Source of the DNA: Gonatopus flavifemur
Taxonomy: Eukaryota > Arthropoda > Insecta > Hymenoptera > Dryinidae
Length of the DNA stretch: 64,000 nucleotides
Assembly: GCA_018340375.1 (NCBI GenBank)
Contig: JAFFJZ010000016.1
Location: forward strand, 1,867,372 to 1,931,371
Direction: 5' to 3'
A program made the translations under genes and the position numbers. The notes below the pieces were generated by a model that was not told the origin of the DNA, did no database searches, and was given only the letters and a program-made list of their open reading frames with translations. Of the stretch, positions 19,448-30,392 are shown in pieces (position 1 is the first letter of the stretch; each line of letters begins with the position of its first letter).

Positions 19448-21719
19448 AATTGAGGCGCCGGAAAGAATAACTCGCTTAGCACTCGGAACGCATCACAAAT
19501 TTGATCCAAACGGTCCCGTCGGAGGTCGAAACAAGAAGTCGGAATTTTGAAAATTAAAAAATACTAGGTCATAGAGCATGGAAAAACAAGGTCAGTGTCC
19601 CTTTACCATTTTTTTTCCAAGATGAATAGTTTTCGAGAAAAAAAATAAAAACTACACATTTTTTCATACCAAAAATCAATGTTTTCCAACATTAAACTCG
19701 TTGGATCTCATTCATTTTTCGGCGAATCGGAATGAAACTTACAGATTCTGATTTGTGAGACTTCACCGAAGACGACAATGTCGAAAAAATTTGTGAAAAT
19801 TAATAATAAATTAATTAATTCTTTATTCGAAGTAAAAATCACGTGTTTAATGCTTTGCATTAGAAAAGTGTCGGGGGAAGTATGAGCTACACAAAACTTC
19901 CAGTGACAAAGTTGTTCGCTACGGTATGGACAAACTTTTTGGAAAGTTCCAGATCGATTGGATTATTAGTTTGCAAATTACAGGGATTTATTTATTAGCG
20001 CGCAACGGAAATCTATCACGATTATGCGTCTTTTACCGGGTGACTATCAGGGTCCGTAGGAAAGATTGTATTCACTCACTTTTTCAACTTGAGATGTTAT
20101 TTTGGGTCGGAGAATTCGAATATTCAACTATTTTCACGAGATTTCATTTCCTTTATCCATGTTTTTGTTATAAAAAATTTGATTGAAGTTACAGAAAGAA
20201 TAACTCGCTTAGTGCTTGAAATCACGTAGAAGAGTGATCATATTGGGCAATAAAAACAAGTAGGTGGAAACAAGTAATAAAAAATATACATATTAAGATT
20301 CTTGTAAGTGAAACTTCCTATTCTGACGTATATTTCTCAAGATGAAAATAATGAATCAAAAACATTCTCGGTCTCAAATCAATAGTTTTGAAAACATACC
20401 TCACGATTACTCAGTCGTTTGTTAGCGAAATCGAATGCTATTTTCAGGATGTGTGCTCAATAGTATATCAATTATCACCAACTACGAGATTTTGTGAAAA
20501 GCATAATGTGTTGAATTTTATTCAATCACAAATCAATGCTAATCGAAAATTACGTTTCACGTACTTCGAAGAAAAGAAGTATCGAAAGAATTTGTCCTAC
20601 CACTGTAAGAAATATAACCAGGAGAATACTCGTAGTGCATGAGAATTTCGATCCTACGATGTTTCTCTAATTCTTTTTACACTAGTAGCGACACAATTCG
20701 ATTTTCATTTGTTTAAAAACTGCAGGATCCAACGCTATTATCACGTTTGCCGTATTACATTTAATGCAATCGTGAGGTATGTTTTCAAAACTATTGATTT
20801 GAGACCGAGAATGTTTTTGATTTATTATTTCCATCTTGAGAAATATGTGTCGAAATGGGAAGTCTTACTTACAAGAATCTGTATGTTTTATTACTTGTTT
20901 CCACCTACTTGTTTTTATTGCCCAATATGATCACTCTTCTACGTGATTTCATGCACTAAGCGAGTTATTCTTTCTGTAACTTTAATCAAATTTTTTATAA
21001 CAAAAACATGGATAAAGGAAATGAAATGTCGTGAAAATAGTTGGATATTCGAATTCTCCGACCCAAAATAATATCTCAAGTTGAAAAAGTGAGTGAATAC
21101 AATCTTTCCTACGGACCTTGATAGTCACCCGGTAAAAGACGCATAATTGTGATAGATTTCCGTTGCGCGCTAATAAATAAATCCCTGTAATTTGCAAACT
21201 AATAATCCAATCGATCTGGAACTTTCCAAAGAGTTTGTCCATACCTTAGCGAACAACTTTGTCGCTGGAAGTTTTGTGTAGCTCATACTTCCCCGACACT
21301 TGTTTAATGCAAAGCATAAAACACGTGACTTTTACTTCGAATAAAGAATTAATTAATTTATTATTAATTTTTACAAATTTTTTCGACATTGTCGTCTTCG
21401 GTGAAGTCTCACAAATCAGAATCTGTAAGTTTTTTTCCGATTCGCCGAAAAATGAATGAGATCCAACGAGTTTAATGTTGGAAAACATTGATTTTTGGTA
21501 TGAAAAAATGTGTAGTTTTTATTTTTTTTCTCGGAAACTATTCATCTTGGAAAAAAAATGGTAAAGGGACACTGACCTTGTTTTTCCAAGCTCTATGACC
21601 TAGTATTTTTTAATTTTCAAAATTCCGACTTCTTGTTTCGACCTCCGACGGGACCGTTTGGATCAAATTTGTGATGCGCTCCAAGCGCTAAGCGAGTGAT
21701 TCTTTCCGGCGCCTCAATT
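19448..21719. mobile_element. 2.27 kb foldback (inverted-repeat) element
   Basis: Arms of about 0.95 kb (19448-20405 and 20765-21719) are inverted copies of each other around a unique centre of about 350 bp. Outer ends are AATTGAGGCGCCGGAAAGAA / TTCTTTCCGGCGCCTCAATT. An internal copy of GAAAGAATAACTCGCTTAG at about 20194, with its mirror at about 20945, suggests one foldback unit nested inside another. Only short frames occur in the arms; the centre has an 84-codon frame (20388-20642) of unknown meaning. Single-arm relatives are at 25790-26390 and 50440-51115. No target duplication or transposase was recognised. Confidence 0.8.
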
Positions 21720-22308
21720 TAGAGAGAATCGATATCGTTCTTTGTGGATTAAATTGATGTGATTATTAAGATTATCAAAAATTCGTCAATTCATTGAATT
21801 TTCTTCAGAGATTGTAAGATTTCCATTATCAGAAATTCATACAACTAGAAATGAGTCAAAAGCAGTCCGTACGGACATAATATGTGAAAATGGTGTTGAA
21901 TTATATTCGAACTGATTTCTAAAGCCGTAAACCTTATGCTAATCCACTCTGCTTCCCTGCATTCTTCATAGATTTTCATTTGTCCAACTTCGAAATGATG
22001 AATCTTCTCCCGACGCTTATAATGAGAGGTGAGTTCTTAATCTCGAAACAGCATAAGAGTGGGGGTAACGCCGAACTGAGTCATGCGGAACTAATCTTTT
22101 CGACGCTTATAACGGGTACTCTTATAACGAGAGGCTACTTTACCTGTATGTAGTGAGCGTTAAGATACAAATGTACCGATAGGGAACATTTGTTGTGACG
22201 GAGCCTTAATTTTTGTTCTGTTTGGTTGGTATGACGTATGTCAAACATATTTGATAAACATCAAGTAATTGAACAAACAACATCATATTTTTCCATCGTG
22301 TTAAAAAT

Positions 22309-23342
22309 GTCGAATTTTGTACCAGAAACTGATGATTTGCGGAAAGCATTAATTTTTCGTTTCCATTTGAAGAAAAGTGCTGCAGAGTCGCATCGAATGC
22401 TCGTCGAGGCATATGGTGATCATGCTCTATCAGAAGCAACATGCAAAAGATGGTTTCAACGGTTCAGAGATAATAATTTTGATGTGAGAAATGAAGAACG
22501 TGAAAGACCACTAAAAGAGTTGAAGATACCGAACTGCAAGCAATACGTATTGGATGAAAATGAGACTTTGAGTCAAAAGCAAATGGCAGCAATGTTAAAT
22601 GTTGCACAACAAACAATTTCTGACCGTTCGAAAGCTATGGAAAAGATCCAAAAGTGTGGGAAATGGGTGCCTCATGAATTGAATGAAAGACAGACGGAAA
22701 ACTGAATGCACACTTGTGACATTTTGCTTCAAAGACACGAGAGAAAATCAGTTTTGCATCGAATTGTTAGTGGCGATGAAAATGGATTTATTTTGAGAAT
22801 CCTAAACGGAGAAAATCATGGGTTAATCCGGGACAACCATCAACATCGACTGCAAAACCAGATCAATTCGGCAAGAAGGCAATGCTCTGCACTGTAAAAA
22901 ATATACTTCCTAAACTGCCCAAGAAGTTTGGCAGTTTTTTACACAAACGTTTTTTGTAAATTACCCAATAAAAGTTTGTAAACATTCAAAAAATTTTGTG
23001 ATTTCAAGAAGATTTTTGAAAATTCACAAACTTTTGTTCGGCAATTTACAAAAAAGGTTCGGACATTATTTTTCCAAACCAGGTTTGTAAATTTCCAAGC
23101 ATTTTTGTTTGGAATTCAACAAATTTTTTTTACAGTGTGTCGTGGCCCCTTCCGACTACCATTTGTTTCCATCAATGAGACACGCATTGGCTGAGCAGCA
23201 CTTTGATCCCTACGAAGAAGTCGAAAATTGGGTGTCTGATTGGTTCGCTTCAAAAGACGAACATTTCTATTGGCGTGGTATCCACAAATTGACTGAAACA
23301 TGGTCTAAATGTGTAGAAAGCAATGGTCAATACTTTGAATGA
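22309..23342 (+). pseudogene. mariner transposase, broken and interrupted
   Basis: Begins ATG at 22309 (MSNFVPETDDLRKALIFRF), with the HTH region FHLKKSAAESHRMLVEAYGD, CKRWFQRFRDNNFDV and MLNVAQQTISDRSKAM. An in-frame stop at 22703 precedes CDILLQRHERKSVLHRIVSGDEN (first D of the catalytic triad), followed by a frameshift. At KAMLCT a CAC-class element interrupts. On its far side the frame resumes at APSDYHLFPSMRHALAEQ and runs to WSKCVESNGQYFE and the stop. About 70 residues between MLCT and APSD, including the HDNA motif, are missing, so part of the catalytic core is deleted exactly where the element sits. Confidence 0.88.
22890..23137. mobile_element. CAC-class short TIR element (CACTGTAAAAAATAT), copy 1
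   Basis: 248 bp, ends CACTGTAAAAAATATACTT ... CAACAAATTTTTTTTACAGTG, flanked by TG on both sides (22888-22889, 23138-23139). The interior is built of GTTTGTAAATT / AAACTTTTGTT motifs. Nearly identical to 23752-24001. It is inserted in the mariner transposase. Confidence 0.9.
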
Positions 23343-23393
23343 ATTGTTTTTACTTTCCCATTCGCAATTGGTGTTTTATTTTCACAAAAAACG

Positions 23394-24795
23394 CCCGATC
23401 AAAAAAAACCTCAAGGGATCCCTCATATGAACCCTCGATGGTTCTCAGATAGGATCCCATAAGGGTTCCCCTGGGAATTCGGCACAAAAATGATGACCAA
23501 AACCCATCTGGGAACCCTTATAGGGTCCCACGTGGAAGCTCATGTAAGATCCTACATGAAGTTTTCTTGAACCGTTTCATTCTAAATATCAAATCTCCCC
23601 CAATAAGAACTTAGATGACTGAAAAGATGATTTTAATCAGTATAAACAATGGTGGACGAATACTGTTTGCAACAGTGGCCCAGTGATCTCTCTTGATACT
23701 GAAATATTCTCCAAAAATGTGTTATATTAGTTTACCAATAATTGATATCTTCACTGTAAAAAATATACTTCCTAAACTGCCAAAGAAGTTTGGCAGTTTT
23801 TTACACAAACTTTTTTTGTAAATTACCAAACAAAAGTTCGTAAACATTCGAAAAAAATTTTGTGATTTCACGAAGATTTTTGAAAATTCACAAACTTTTG
23901 TTTGCCAATTTACCAGAAAGGTTCGGAAATTATTTTTTCAAACCAAGTTTGGAAATTTCCAAGCATTTTTGTTTGGAATTCAACAAATTTTTTTTACAGT
24001 GTTTTTGATAGCTCTGGCAACTATTTTTTGAGTGGATCTGACAGCAATTTTCAGTGGTGCAGAATAATTCATGTTCATGTCTCAATCTGTCTAATTTTTC
24101 TGAAGTTGATGTGAATAAAGTTTGAAATGGGTAAAATTCAATCGTACAGCTTAACATACATTTTCATCTAACGTACTTTTGTATTGTAAAAACAAATACT
24201 TGAAATTAAATATGTTGATAAATATAAAATATATATTTGTAATTTTAATTCGAAAAAATACAGTTTGATTATAAGGATTTAATAAAAATTGCAGTGACCT
24301 GACATTATCGATATTGATTACACCTAGTGTGAACTCTAAAATCATAACGCTGCCCTGAATTTTGATGATGGAAATATTTAATACCTTTCCCTGTGAAAAT
24401 AGAGAAACTAGAGATACCCCCATGTTTGAATGGAATTATAATTTCAAAGATGAATAATTGCACGTACCTTCCCATAATTTGTTCATTTTAATATTTTAGA
24501 AATCCCAAGTTCAATTATATATAAATTAATTTTATTCACAGTTGGGTGAATTGGAAATTTATTTCACAAGTATGTACGGCAAGCATGAAATTACAAGAAA
24601 TTTTGACCAGTTATAAGATTCTATGTTGAATACAATGTCTTATATGAAGTCCCATAGGGGTTCCCAGATGGGTCCCAGGCGAAAAATTTGTGTGCCAAAT
24701 TCCCAGGGGAACCCTTATGGGATCCTATCTGGGAACCCTTATGGGAACCATCGAGGGTTCCTATGAGGGATCCCTTGAGGTTTTTTTCGATCGGG
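23394..24795. mobile_element. CCC-class element with ~110-bp TIRs (CCCGATC)
   Basis: Ends CCCGATCAAAAAAAACCTC ... GAGGTTTTTTTCGATCGGG, flanked by CG on both sides. The arms extend to about AATTCGGCACAAA (23480) / TTTGTGTGCCAAATT (24700) and consist of GGGATCCC and GGGTTCCC reiterations. The interior holds a second CACTGTAAAA element and AT-rich unique sequence with no recognisable gene. It lies at the 3' end of the mariner. Confidence 0.82.
23752..24001. mobile_element. CAC-class short TIR element (CACTGTAAAAAATAT), copy 2
   Basis: 250 bp, same ends and interior as 22890-23137, flanked by TT on both sides. The copies differ by scattered substitutions and single-base indels, so this family moved relatively recently. 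Confidence 0.9.
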
Positions 24796-24964
24796 CGCTC
24801 ATTTCATACCGGTACACCTGCTACCTTCACAATACTTCAAGACAACTCGAACCAAGACATGTATAACCAATTTTTCAATGTTGGTTATCTTTTAATGTAA
24901 ATTCTGGAAAAATGTCTCAGAATTACTAACTGGATGAACAAACCCCTCAAAAAATAACTCGCAC

Positions 24965-25059
24965 CCTACCCACCACAAATATCGCAGCAATATTACAGTA
25001 ATATTACAGCAATATTGAAATATTGCAGCAATATTACTGCGATATTTGTGCTGAGTGGG
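24965..25059. mobile_element. CCC-class palindromic element (GCAATATT motif)
   Basis: 95 bp flanked by AC on both sides. The left end CCTACCCACCACAAATATCG and the right end CGATATTTGTGCTGAGTGGG are inverted repeats. Almost the entire interior is TTGCTGCAATATT/AATATTGCAGCAA reiteration. Confidence 0.75.
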
Positions 25060-25789
25060 ACGTTCGCAATGTTTGAAATTAGTTTACTTGTCGAATATTG
25101 CGACATTATGAAGTGAATTGTGAAATTATTCGAATGAAGAGTCCGATCAATTCGAATTACACAATGAGATGGACGACATTGGTATGATCATTAAACTTCT
25201 CAAATCCAATTAAGACTTCTTTTGAATGTTATCCGGGAATATGAAATGTCAAGTAAGGTTGCTCCGAACATTTGCTTCAGGAATTTTTATCCAAAATGTG
25301 AATAGATACCATACATCTTGATCATACGGCGTCATATCATTCTTATTGGTAATGTACGAAAGTTAATTAGAGAAGCAAATTAGCTTGATACGGATTCTGC
25401 AACTTCAAGACATATCAAACGTATTAATGTTGTTTTTTAAGGGTGTTCTATTCATCCCATTTTACGGGACCATCCACGTTAAATGTGCGATAATTATCAC
25501 GGGAATTTATAAGTTCAATGATTATGTGGCTGAAGTTTGAATCCTTTATTGAAATGAATTAGTAATCGAATAACACAATGCTCAACTATTGGAGACAAAA
25601 ACTTTGCAATACCATTCGTAAAACGATGTCTCCAGTTTCGAAGAGTTGATTTTAGAGGATAAATAACAATGATTCAACAGATTTCGTGAGTTTGAATTTT
25701 CGTTTCGTTTCTATAAACGATTCAAACTCTGAGAACAAGAATAATTCTAATTCTTCATTTCATTTTGAAGAGTTCTATCGAAAAAGACG
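25060..25789. other. No gene recognised
   Basis: AT-rich unique sequence with no coherent frame or repeat that I could pair. Confidence 0.4.
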
Positions 25790-26390
25790 ATAGGCGCTCG
25801 GGCAGCGGGAGAAGTATTGTCAAAGCCGTGACGTCACATCTCAAAATCAAGAGTTGGAATTGAGAAGAATGAAAAATACTGGGCGATAGTTCTCGGGTTG
25901 AAAAATGAAAAACTACAATATTTTTTGCTCCAAAAATCAATGTTTTTCAATATTACATAAACTCATTCTAACTCGGTCATTTTCCGATGTATCATAATGA
26001 ATCTTGCAGATTCTGGTTCGTAAGACTTCCTTAATGACGAAAGTGTTTGAAAAGCTTGCAAAAATCAAGAACACATCAGTGGTTTTCTAATCCAAAGTGA
26101 AAACCATGTTTTCTAAGCGTCGGAGTAAAAAAGTAGTGGAAGAAATGTGAGGTACAAACAACTTCCAACGACAAAGTTGTTCACCAATGTATGGAAAAAC
26201 TTTTTGGAAAATTTTTTTATGAGTGCGCAACGTAAATCTTCCATGATTTCGCGTCGTTCGTCGACTGAATATCCAGGTCCGCAGGAGAGATCGTATTCGC
26301 TCGATTTCTCAACGTAGTTTCAGGTTTTTTGGGCCAGAGAATTTGAATATTGAATTATTTTCGCAAGATTGATCCCTTATAATAAACAAT
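25790..26390. repeat. Single-arm relative of the 19448-21719 foldback
   Basis: Collinear diverged match to the left arm: AAAAACTACAATATTTTTTG, TCAATGTTTTTCAATATTA, GACAAAGTTGTTC, TATGGAAAAACTTTTTGG, GTGCGCAACGTAAATCT, ending near AATTATTTTCGCAAGATT. It has no inverted partner. Confidence 0.7.
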
Positions 26391-26566
26391 TCAATTGTTT
26401 AAAACATTTTTACAGACCAACTGTTTGTTGGTATTAGAGGAAAATTGTTCGGCCAGAACAGTTTCTCATTTTTGAAGAATGAATTACGGACCGACCATAT
26501 TTTGTCAGTGGCTCCATTTAGATGATTTATTATCATAATTTATACTATAAGCAGAATATTAATTTA

Positions 26567-26892
26567 CCGGGATACCAGCGTACCATCCGAGTAAAGATTT
26601 TGTCTGCAAGATTTCTCCAAACTGAATTCATGAAACAGTTTGAAATTTTCAGGGGGTTTTCTTCGATACTTTAATAATCGCGGCACAGAGTCCGAATTTC
26701 AAATTTCGAAAAAAAGTTTTCTTTCTCAGTCGGTAAAAGAGAAGTTCTTTCCGAAATTTGAAATTCGAACTCTGTACCGCGATTACTAAAGTATTAAAGA
26801 ATATTCCCTCAAAATTTCAAACTGTTTCATGAATTCAGTTCGGAAAAATCTCGCAGACAAAATCTTTACTCGGATGGTACGCTGGTATCCCG
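26567..26892. mobile_element. Perfect-arm foldback element, ~326 bp
   Basis: Arms of about 160 bp, nearly identical, around a centre near 26730. Outer ends are CGGGATACCAGCGTACCATC / GATGGTACGCTGGTATCCCG. Arms this similar imply either recent origin or conversion. It is followed by nothing recognisable to about 27500. Confidence 0.8.
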
Positions 26893-27502
26893 TTAAGAGA
26901 TGAATCATTCAAAAAAGGTATGTTCTTCATTTCATAAAAAATGAATTTTGTATGCACAATTTTTGTACTGTTGGTTATTTACTCAGATGGATTATTAATA
27001 TTAATTATGCACATAAAATCATATCTGAAGGATGTTCCTCTTAAGAAAAGATGGTTGAATGAATTCTTTGTTTTCATTTAAGTCGATTAATAATTCTATT
27101 CAATGATAATTCTGAGAATTTTCAAACGTTGCGAATGCTTCATAATATCCGGCTAAATCTAGCTTTAAGAAATTTCAAAAACGTTCAGGAAATATTTTTA
27201 TAAACATAATAATACGTTATCGATTCATAATGTTGTTGCGGAAAAATATAAGGAAAAGGAAATACATGATAAAATGTTTCGAAATTGAAGGGATTATTGT
27301 TCATAATAATCAGCTTTAAGAAGAAACTGTTTCCACCTCATAAGTCATCGAGTGGAATATCCAAATCAATTCGCTTGCAAAATTATGTCCACTGGATTTC
27401 CTGATGTTTTCTTCTGGTTTTTTTTTTCATTCATGTGCGAGGAGCATCCAAATGTTGAACTACTTTTATAAGACCCATCATCAAATTAGTCAATAATATG
27501 CA

Positions 27503-27530
27503 GGGTGGCGCAAAAGTCTGGGAACAACCC
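27503..27530 (+). repeat. CAGGGTGGCGCAAAAGT terminal-type motif
   Basis: GCAGGGTGGCGCAAAAGTC resembles the ends of mariner/Tc1-like non-autonomous elements. A similar CAGGGTGATCCAAAACG starts at about 38137 after TA. The opposite ends were not found. Confidence 0.35.
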
Positions 27531-27644
27531 CGTCACTTTTGAACGAGACATGATAATTGGATCAAATTTTTTTTGAATTGGAGGTTTTTTATCCCAATCT
27601 TGGCATTATCCAGAATCAACGGCGTGGACGTATCGGGAACCCGA

Positions 27645-27800
27645 TTCCTTGTGTGTGTATGGGTGGTTGTGTGTGAGTGTGGGTGTACGTGTGTGTGGTT
27701 GTGTGTGGGTCACGCAGGCCCATACAACCGAACCACCCACCCACACTCACACACACTCACTCACACACACACACACACACACACACAACCACACACGACG
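27645..27800. repeat. TG-rich / CA-rich inverted microsatellite
   Basis: About 70 bp of imperfect (TG)n with GGTTGTGTGTG blocks is followed, after CACGCAGGCCCATAC, by about 75 bp of imperfect (CA)n including about 13 exact CA units. The halves are roughly complementary, forming an imperfect palindrome. Confidence 0.85.
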
Positions 27801-27919
27801 ACGAGAGTATCTAATGTTCCCTAAAATTACATACACAAAATCATTGACTCCTCTGTGTCAATTCCTTTCACAAAGATACATGGGTCTGATTCTGATTGCT
27901 CGAATCCGTAAGCCATAAC

Positions 27920-28206
27920 GAATTTGTTGGACGACTGTTCCAGTTCCTGGGTGCTTGCTTAAGTCCGTAAAGGTTCCTCTTCAGACAGCGAACACGATCC
28001 GATCCATCGTTATACCCTTCGGGTTGCTGCATGAAAATCTTTTCTTCAAGAGGACTATTTAAGAAAGCTGTCTTCACATCAAACTGCATCAGCTCCATAT
28101 TATGTTTAGCAACAATAGCCAAAACAGTTCTTACAGATTCATAACGTAACACTGGCGCAAAAGTCTCGAAATAGTCTATACCCTTAGTTTGGCTAAACCC
28201 TCGACT
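27920..28206 (-). pseudogene. Second copia reverse transcriptase fragment
   Basis: Minus-strand frames read GFSQTKGIDYFETFAPVLR, then (frame change near 28152) MQFDVKTAFLNSPLEEKIF and RNLYGLKQAPRNWN, the fingers and first palm blocks of copia RT. The catalytic YVDD part is absent. It is better conserved than, and different from, the copy at 1-3180. The upstream side is cut by the CAC-class element at 28238 and the downstream side ends near 27920. Confidence 0.88.
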
Positions 28207-28237
28207 TCACCAGTTTTTTTGTCAATTGTTATTATGA

Positions 28238-28607
28238 CACGGAGAGAAAAAATTCGCTGACGCAGCAAATCGAGGTATTATATATAGAATAGCAACATCT
28301 TTTGCTGACCTAGCTAAAAATTTGCTATAACAGCGATCGCGTTAGCTATGACAGCAATTTTTCAGCTGTGGCAGCAAAAAATGTTTGCTCCGCCAGCAAA
28401 TTTTCAGTATTATATATAGAATAGCAAACAAATTTTGCTGGGATAGCAAACATTTTTTGCTGCCACAGCTAAAAATTCGCTGTCGCAGCTAACAAGATCG
28501 CTGGAACAGCAAATAGTTTGCTGTCACAGCAAAAATTTTGCTGCTCTGGCAAAAGGAACCCAGCAAAAGTAGATTTCGCTGCCACAGCGAATTCCTTTTT
28601 CTCCGTG
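28238..28607. mobile_element. CAC-class element, GCTG...CAGC family, copy 1
   Basis: 370 bp, ends CACGGAGAGAAAAAATTCGC ... GCGAATTCCTTTTTCTCCGTG, flanked by GA on both sides. The interior is made of GCTGNNNCAGC / TTGCTG units and two TATTATATATAGAATAGC blocks. It is in inverted orientation relative to copies at 41057 and 59635. Confidence 0.9.
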
Positions 28608-29092
28608 GAGACATTCACATTTTTTCAATGGACTTGGCGTTATTTTTTCACTTTTATGGACTTATTGTGAAGATTGATTTTACAGAGAAGTTATTCTACA
28701 TTCACATTCAAAAATTCTAACTCATTGACTTTGCTTGTAATCAAGCGCGTCCTACGTTCTAAAAAAATGATCCCAGTTTTTGATATCACCCTCTCGCAAA
28801 GCACGGACGCAGCAACCATATCGCATTTCTCTCTTACTAATTCTGCCAAATGAGAATACTCATGTTGATGGTTTTTCCACCATTCTAAAGGATTCTCTTT
28901 TCTTGGAATAGGAGGATCGTCAATATATCTCTGTACTTCTTGAATGGGTAGAGATGTCAAGGTTCCTATGTGCCTGATTCCGCGGATTTTCTCATCTCAT
29001 TCATCCCGTACTGGGAGTTTCTTCTTTTTTTTGGAGCTGTTTTTCAAGGTTTTGAGAGTCGGTTCTCTCATTTGAAGAGTTTTTTTTATGTA

Positions 29093-30220
29093 TTGGGAGT
29101 ACAAATTAATTCGGTCCGTTTTTTCACAGTTAAAGATGCGTTTATTTCAGAAGAACAGGAATTATCAAATTGATCAAAGTATTGTCCATCCCTGGCTATC
29201 ACTTTTTCCCATCTTTCGGGTAATTTTCGAATCCCATTACGGAAAAACGTCTCGTCTTTCGAGGCGATCCAAGTTAGGAGCCAATTTTCGATTTCTTCGA
29301 ACGAAGTGAACCGGTGGCCTGCCAAATCGTGTTGCATCTGTCGGAATAACCAGTAATCAGAAGGAGCAATGTCCGGCGAGTACGGCGGGTGCGGTAGAAT
29401 ATCCCACTTCAACTTTTCCAGATAATTTTTCACTACTGTTGCGACATGAGGCCGAGCGTTATCGTGTAAAAGAATAACTTTGTCATGTCTTTCCTTGTAT
29501 TCCAGACGTTTTTCTCGTAACGCACGACTCAAACGAATCAATTGTAGCCTATACCGATTACCCGTAATAGAATCACCAGATTTTAGCAACTCATAGTATA
29601 TAACACCCTTTTGGTCCCACCCAGATACACAGCATGATCTTTGAACCATGAATATTCCTCTTTGGTGTCGATGTTGAAGTCGATGGCAACGATTGACCGG
29701 GCATAGCATAGCATTTTCTTTTCTTGGGGTTATCGTAGAATATCCATTTCTCATCTCCTGTCACAATCCGATGTAAGAACCCCTTTCTTCGTTGTCTTTG
29801 AATCAGCTGCTCGCAAGTGAAAAATTGCCGTTCAATGTCTCTAGGCTTTAAGTCATAAGGCACCCAATCGCCTTGCTTTTTAATCATACCCATGGATTGT
29901 AATCGTACGGAAACTGCTTGTTGCGTAACTCCCAATGATTCCGCAAGCTCCTGTTGCGTTTGACTCGGACCTTCTTCGAGTAAAGCCTCCAATTCCTCGT
30001 TTTCGAATTTTTGTGGTTGTCTTGAGCGAGGCTTGTCTTCGACACTGAAATCGCCATTCTTAAAACGTCGAAACCATTCCTTACATGATTTATTAGTTGG
30101 AGCATTGTCACCATAAACTTCCACGAGCATTCGATGGGCTTCAGCTGCACTTTTTTTTCAATTCAAACAGAAAACTAGCACCTCCCGCAAATTCTGTTTA
30201 GTTGAAACGAAATTTGACAT
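29093..30220 (-). pseudogene. mariner transposase with one frameshift and N-terminal stop
   Basis: Starts ATG at 30220 (MSNFVSTKQNLREVL). A stop/frame break follows near 30160, then an open region with RMLVEVYGDNAPTNKSCK, FRRFKNGDFSVEDKPRSR, the second HTH SLGVTQQAVSVRL and VTGDEKWIFYDNPKK (first D). At WDQKGVIYYELL one extra G near 29626 shifts the frame. Then HDNARPH and SPDIAPSDYWLF supply the other two catalytic aspartates with 34 residues between them (DD34D). The usual C-terminal YFD stop is absent and the frame reads through the TIR. All three catalytic residues are intact, so this is a young, lightly damaged copy. Confidence 0.92.
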
Positions 30221-30392
30221 ACTTTACTAAGTAAAAATCGGGATTCTAGAAGGAACTCGGAGCGATATCAACTGAATATTATTCACAGGTGTCTAACCTC
30301 TCTGAAACGATTGAAATCAGTTGTGACTATGAAACATTCATGGGAGCGAGAGTCATCTTTTCAAACCGGACCGAACTAATTTGTACTCCCAA
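29093..30392 (-). mobile_element. Complete mariner element, 1300 bp
   Basis: TIRs TTGGGAGTACAAATTA(A/G)TTC continuing to GGTCCG match at 25 of 26 positions, with TA duplications at 29091-29092 and 30393-30394. Size and TA target are as expected for mariner. It is inserted into the hAT-ZBED pseudogene. Confidence 0.95.

Larger units (their letters stand above)
22128..24818 (+). mobile_element. mariner element with nested insertions
   Basis: The transposase frame lies between 5' terminal TACCTGTATGTAGTGAGCG (about 22130-22150) and 3' terminal CGCTCATTTCATACCGGTAC (about 24795-24815), which are imperfect inverted repeats. Removing the CAC-class insertion (22890-23137) and the CCC-class element (23394-24795) leaves about 1.04 kb. 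That is a mariner-sized unit lacking about 0.2 kb of its transposase centre. Confidence 0.75.

Noticed and set aside
19926..21242. Paired 86-residue frames in both arms of the foldback element
   Set aside because: They are mirror copies of the same arm; diverged single-arm relatives do not keep the frame clearly open.
22238..22308. Upstream extension of the mariner transposase frame
   Set aside because: The family-typical start (MSNFV) is at 22309; the upstream codons are untranslated leader.
27573..27918. Overlapping plus-strand frames rich in V, C, G, T and H
   Set aside because: Products of translating the TG/CA microsatellite.
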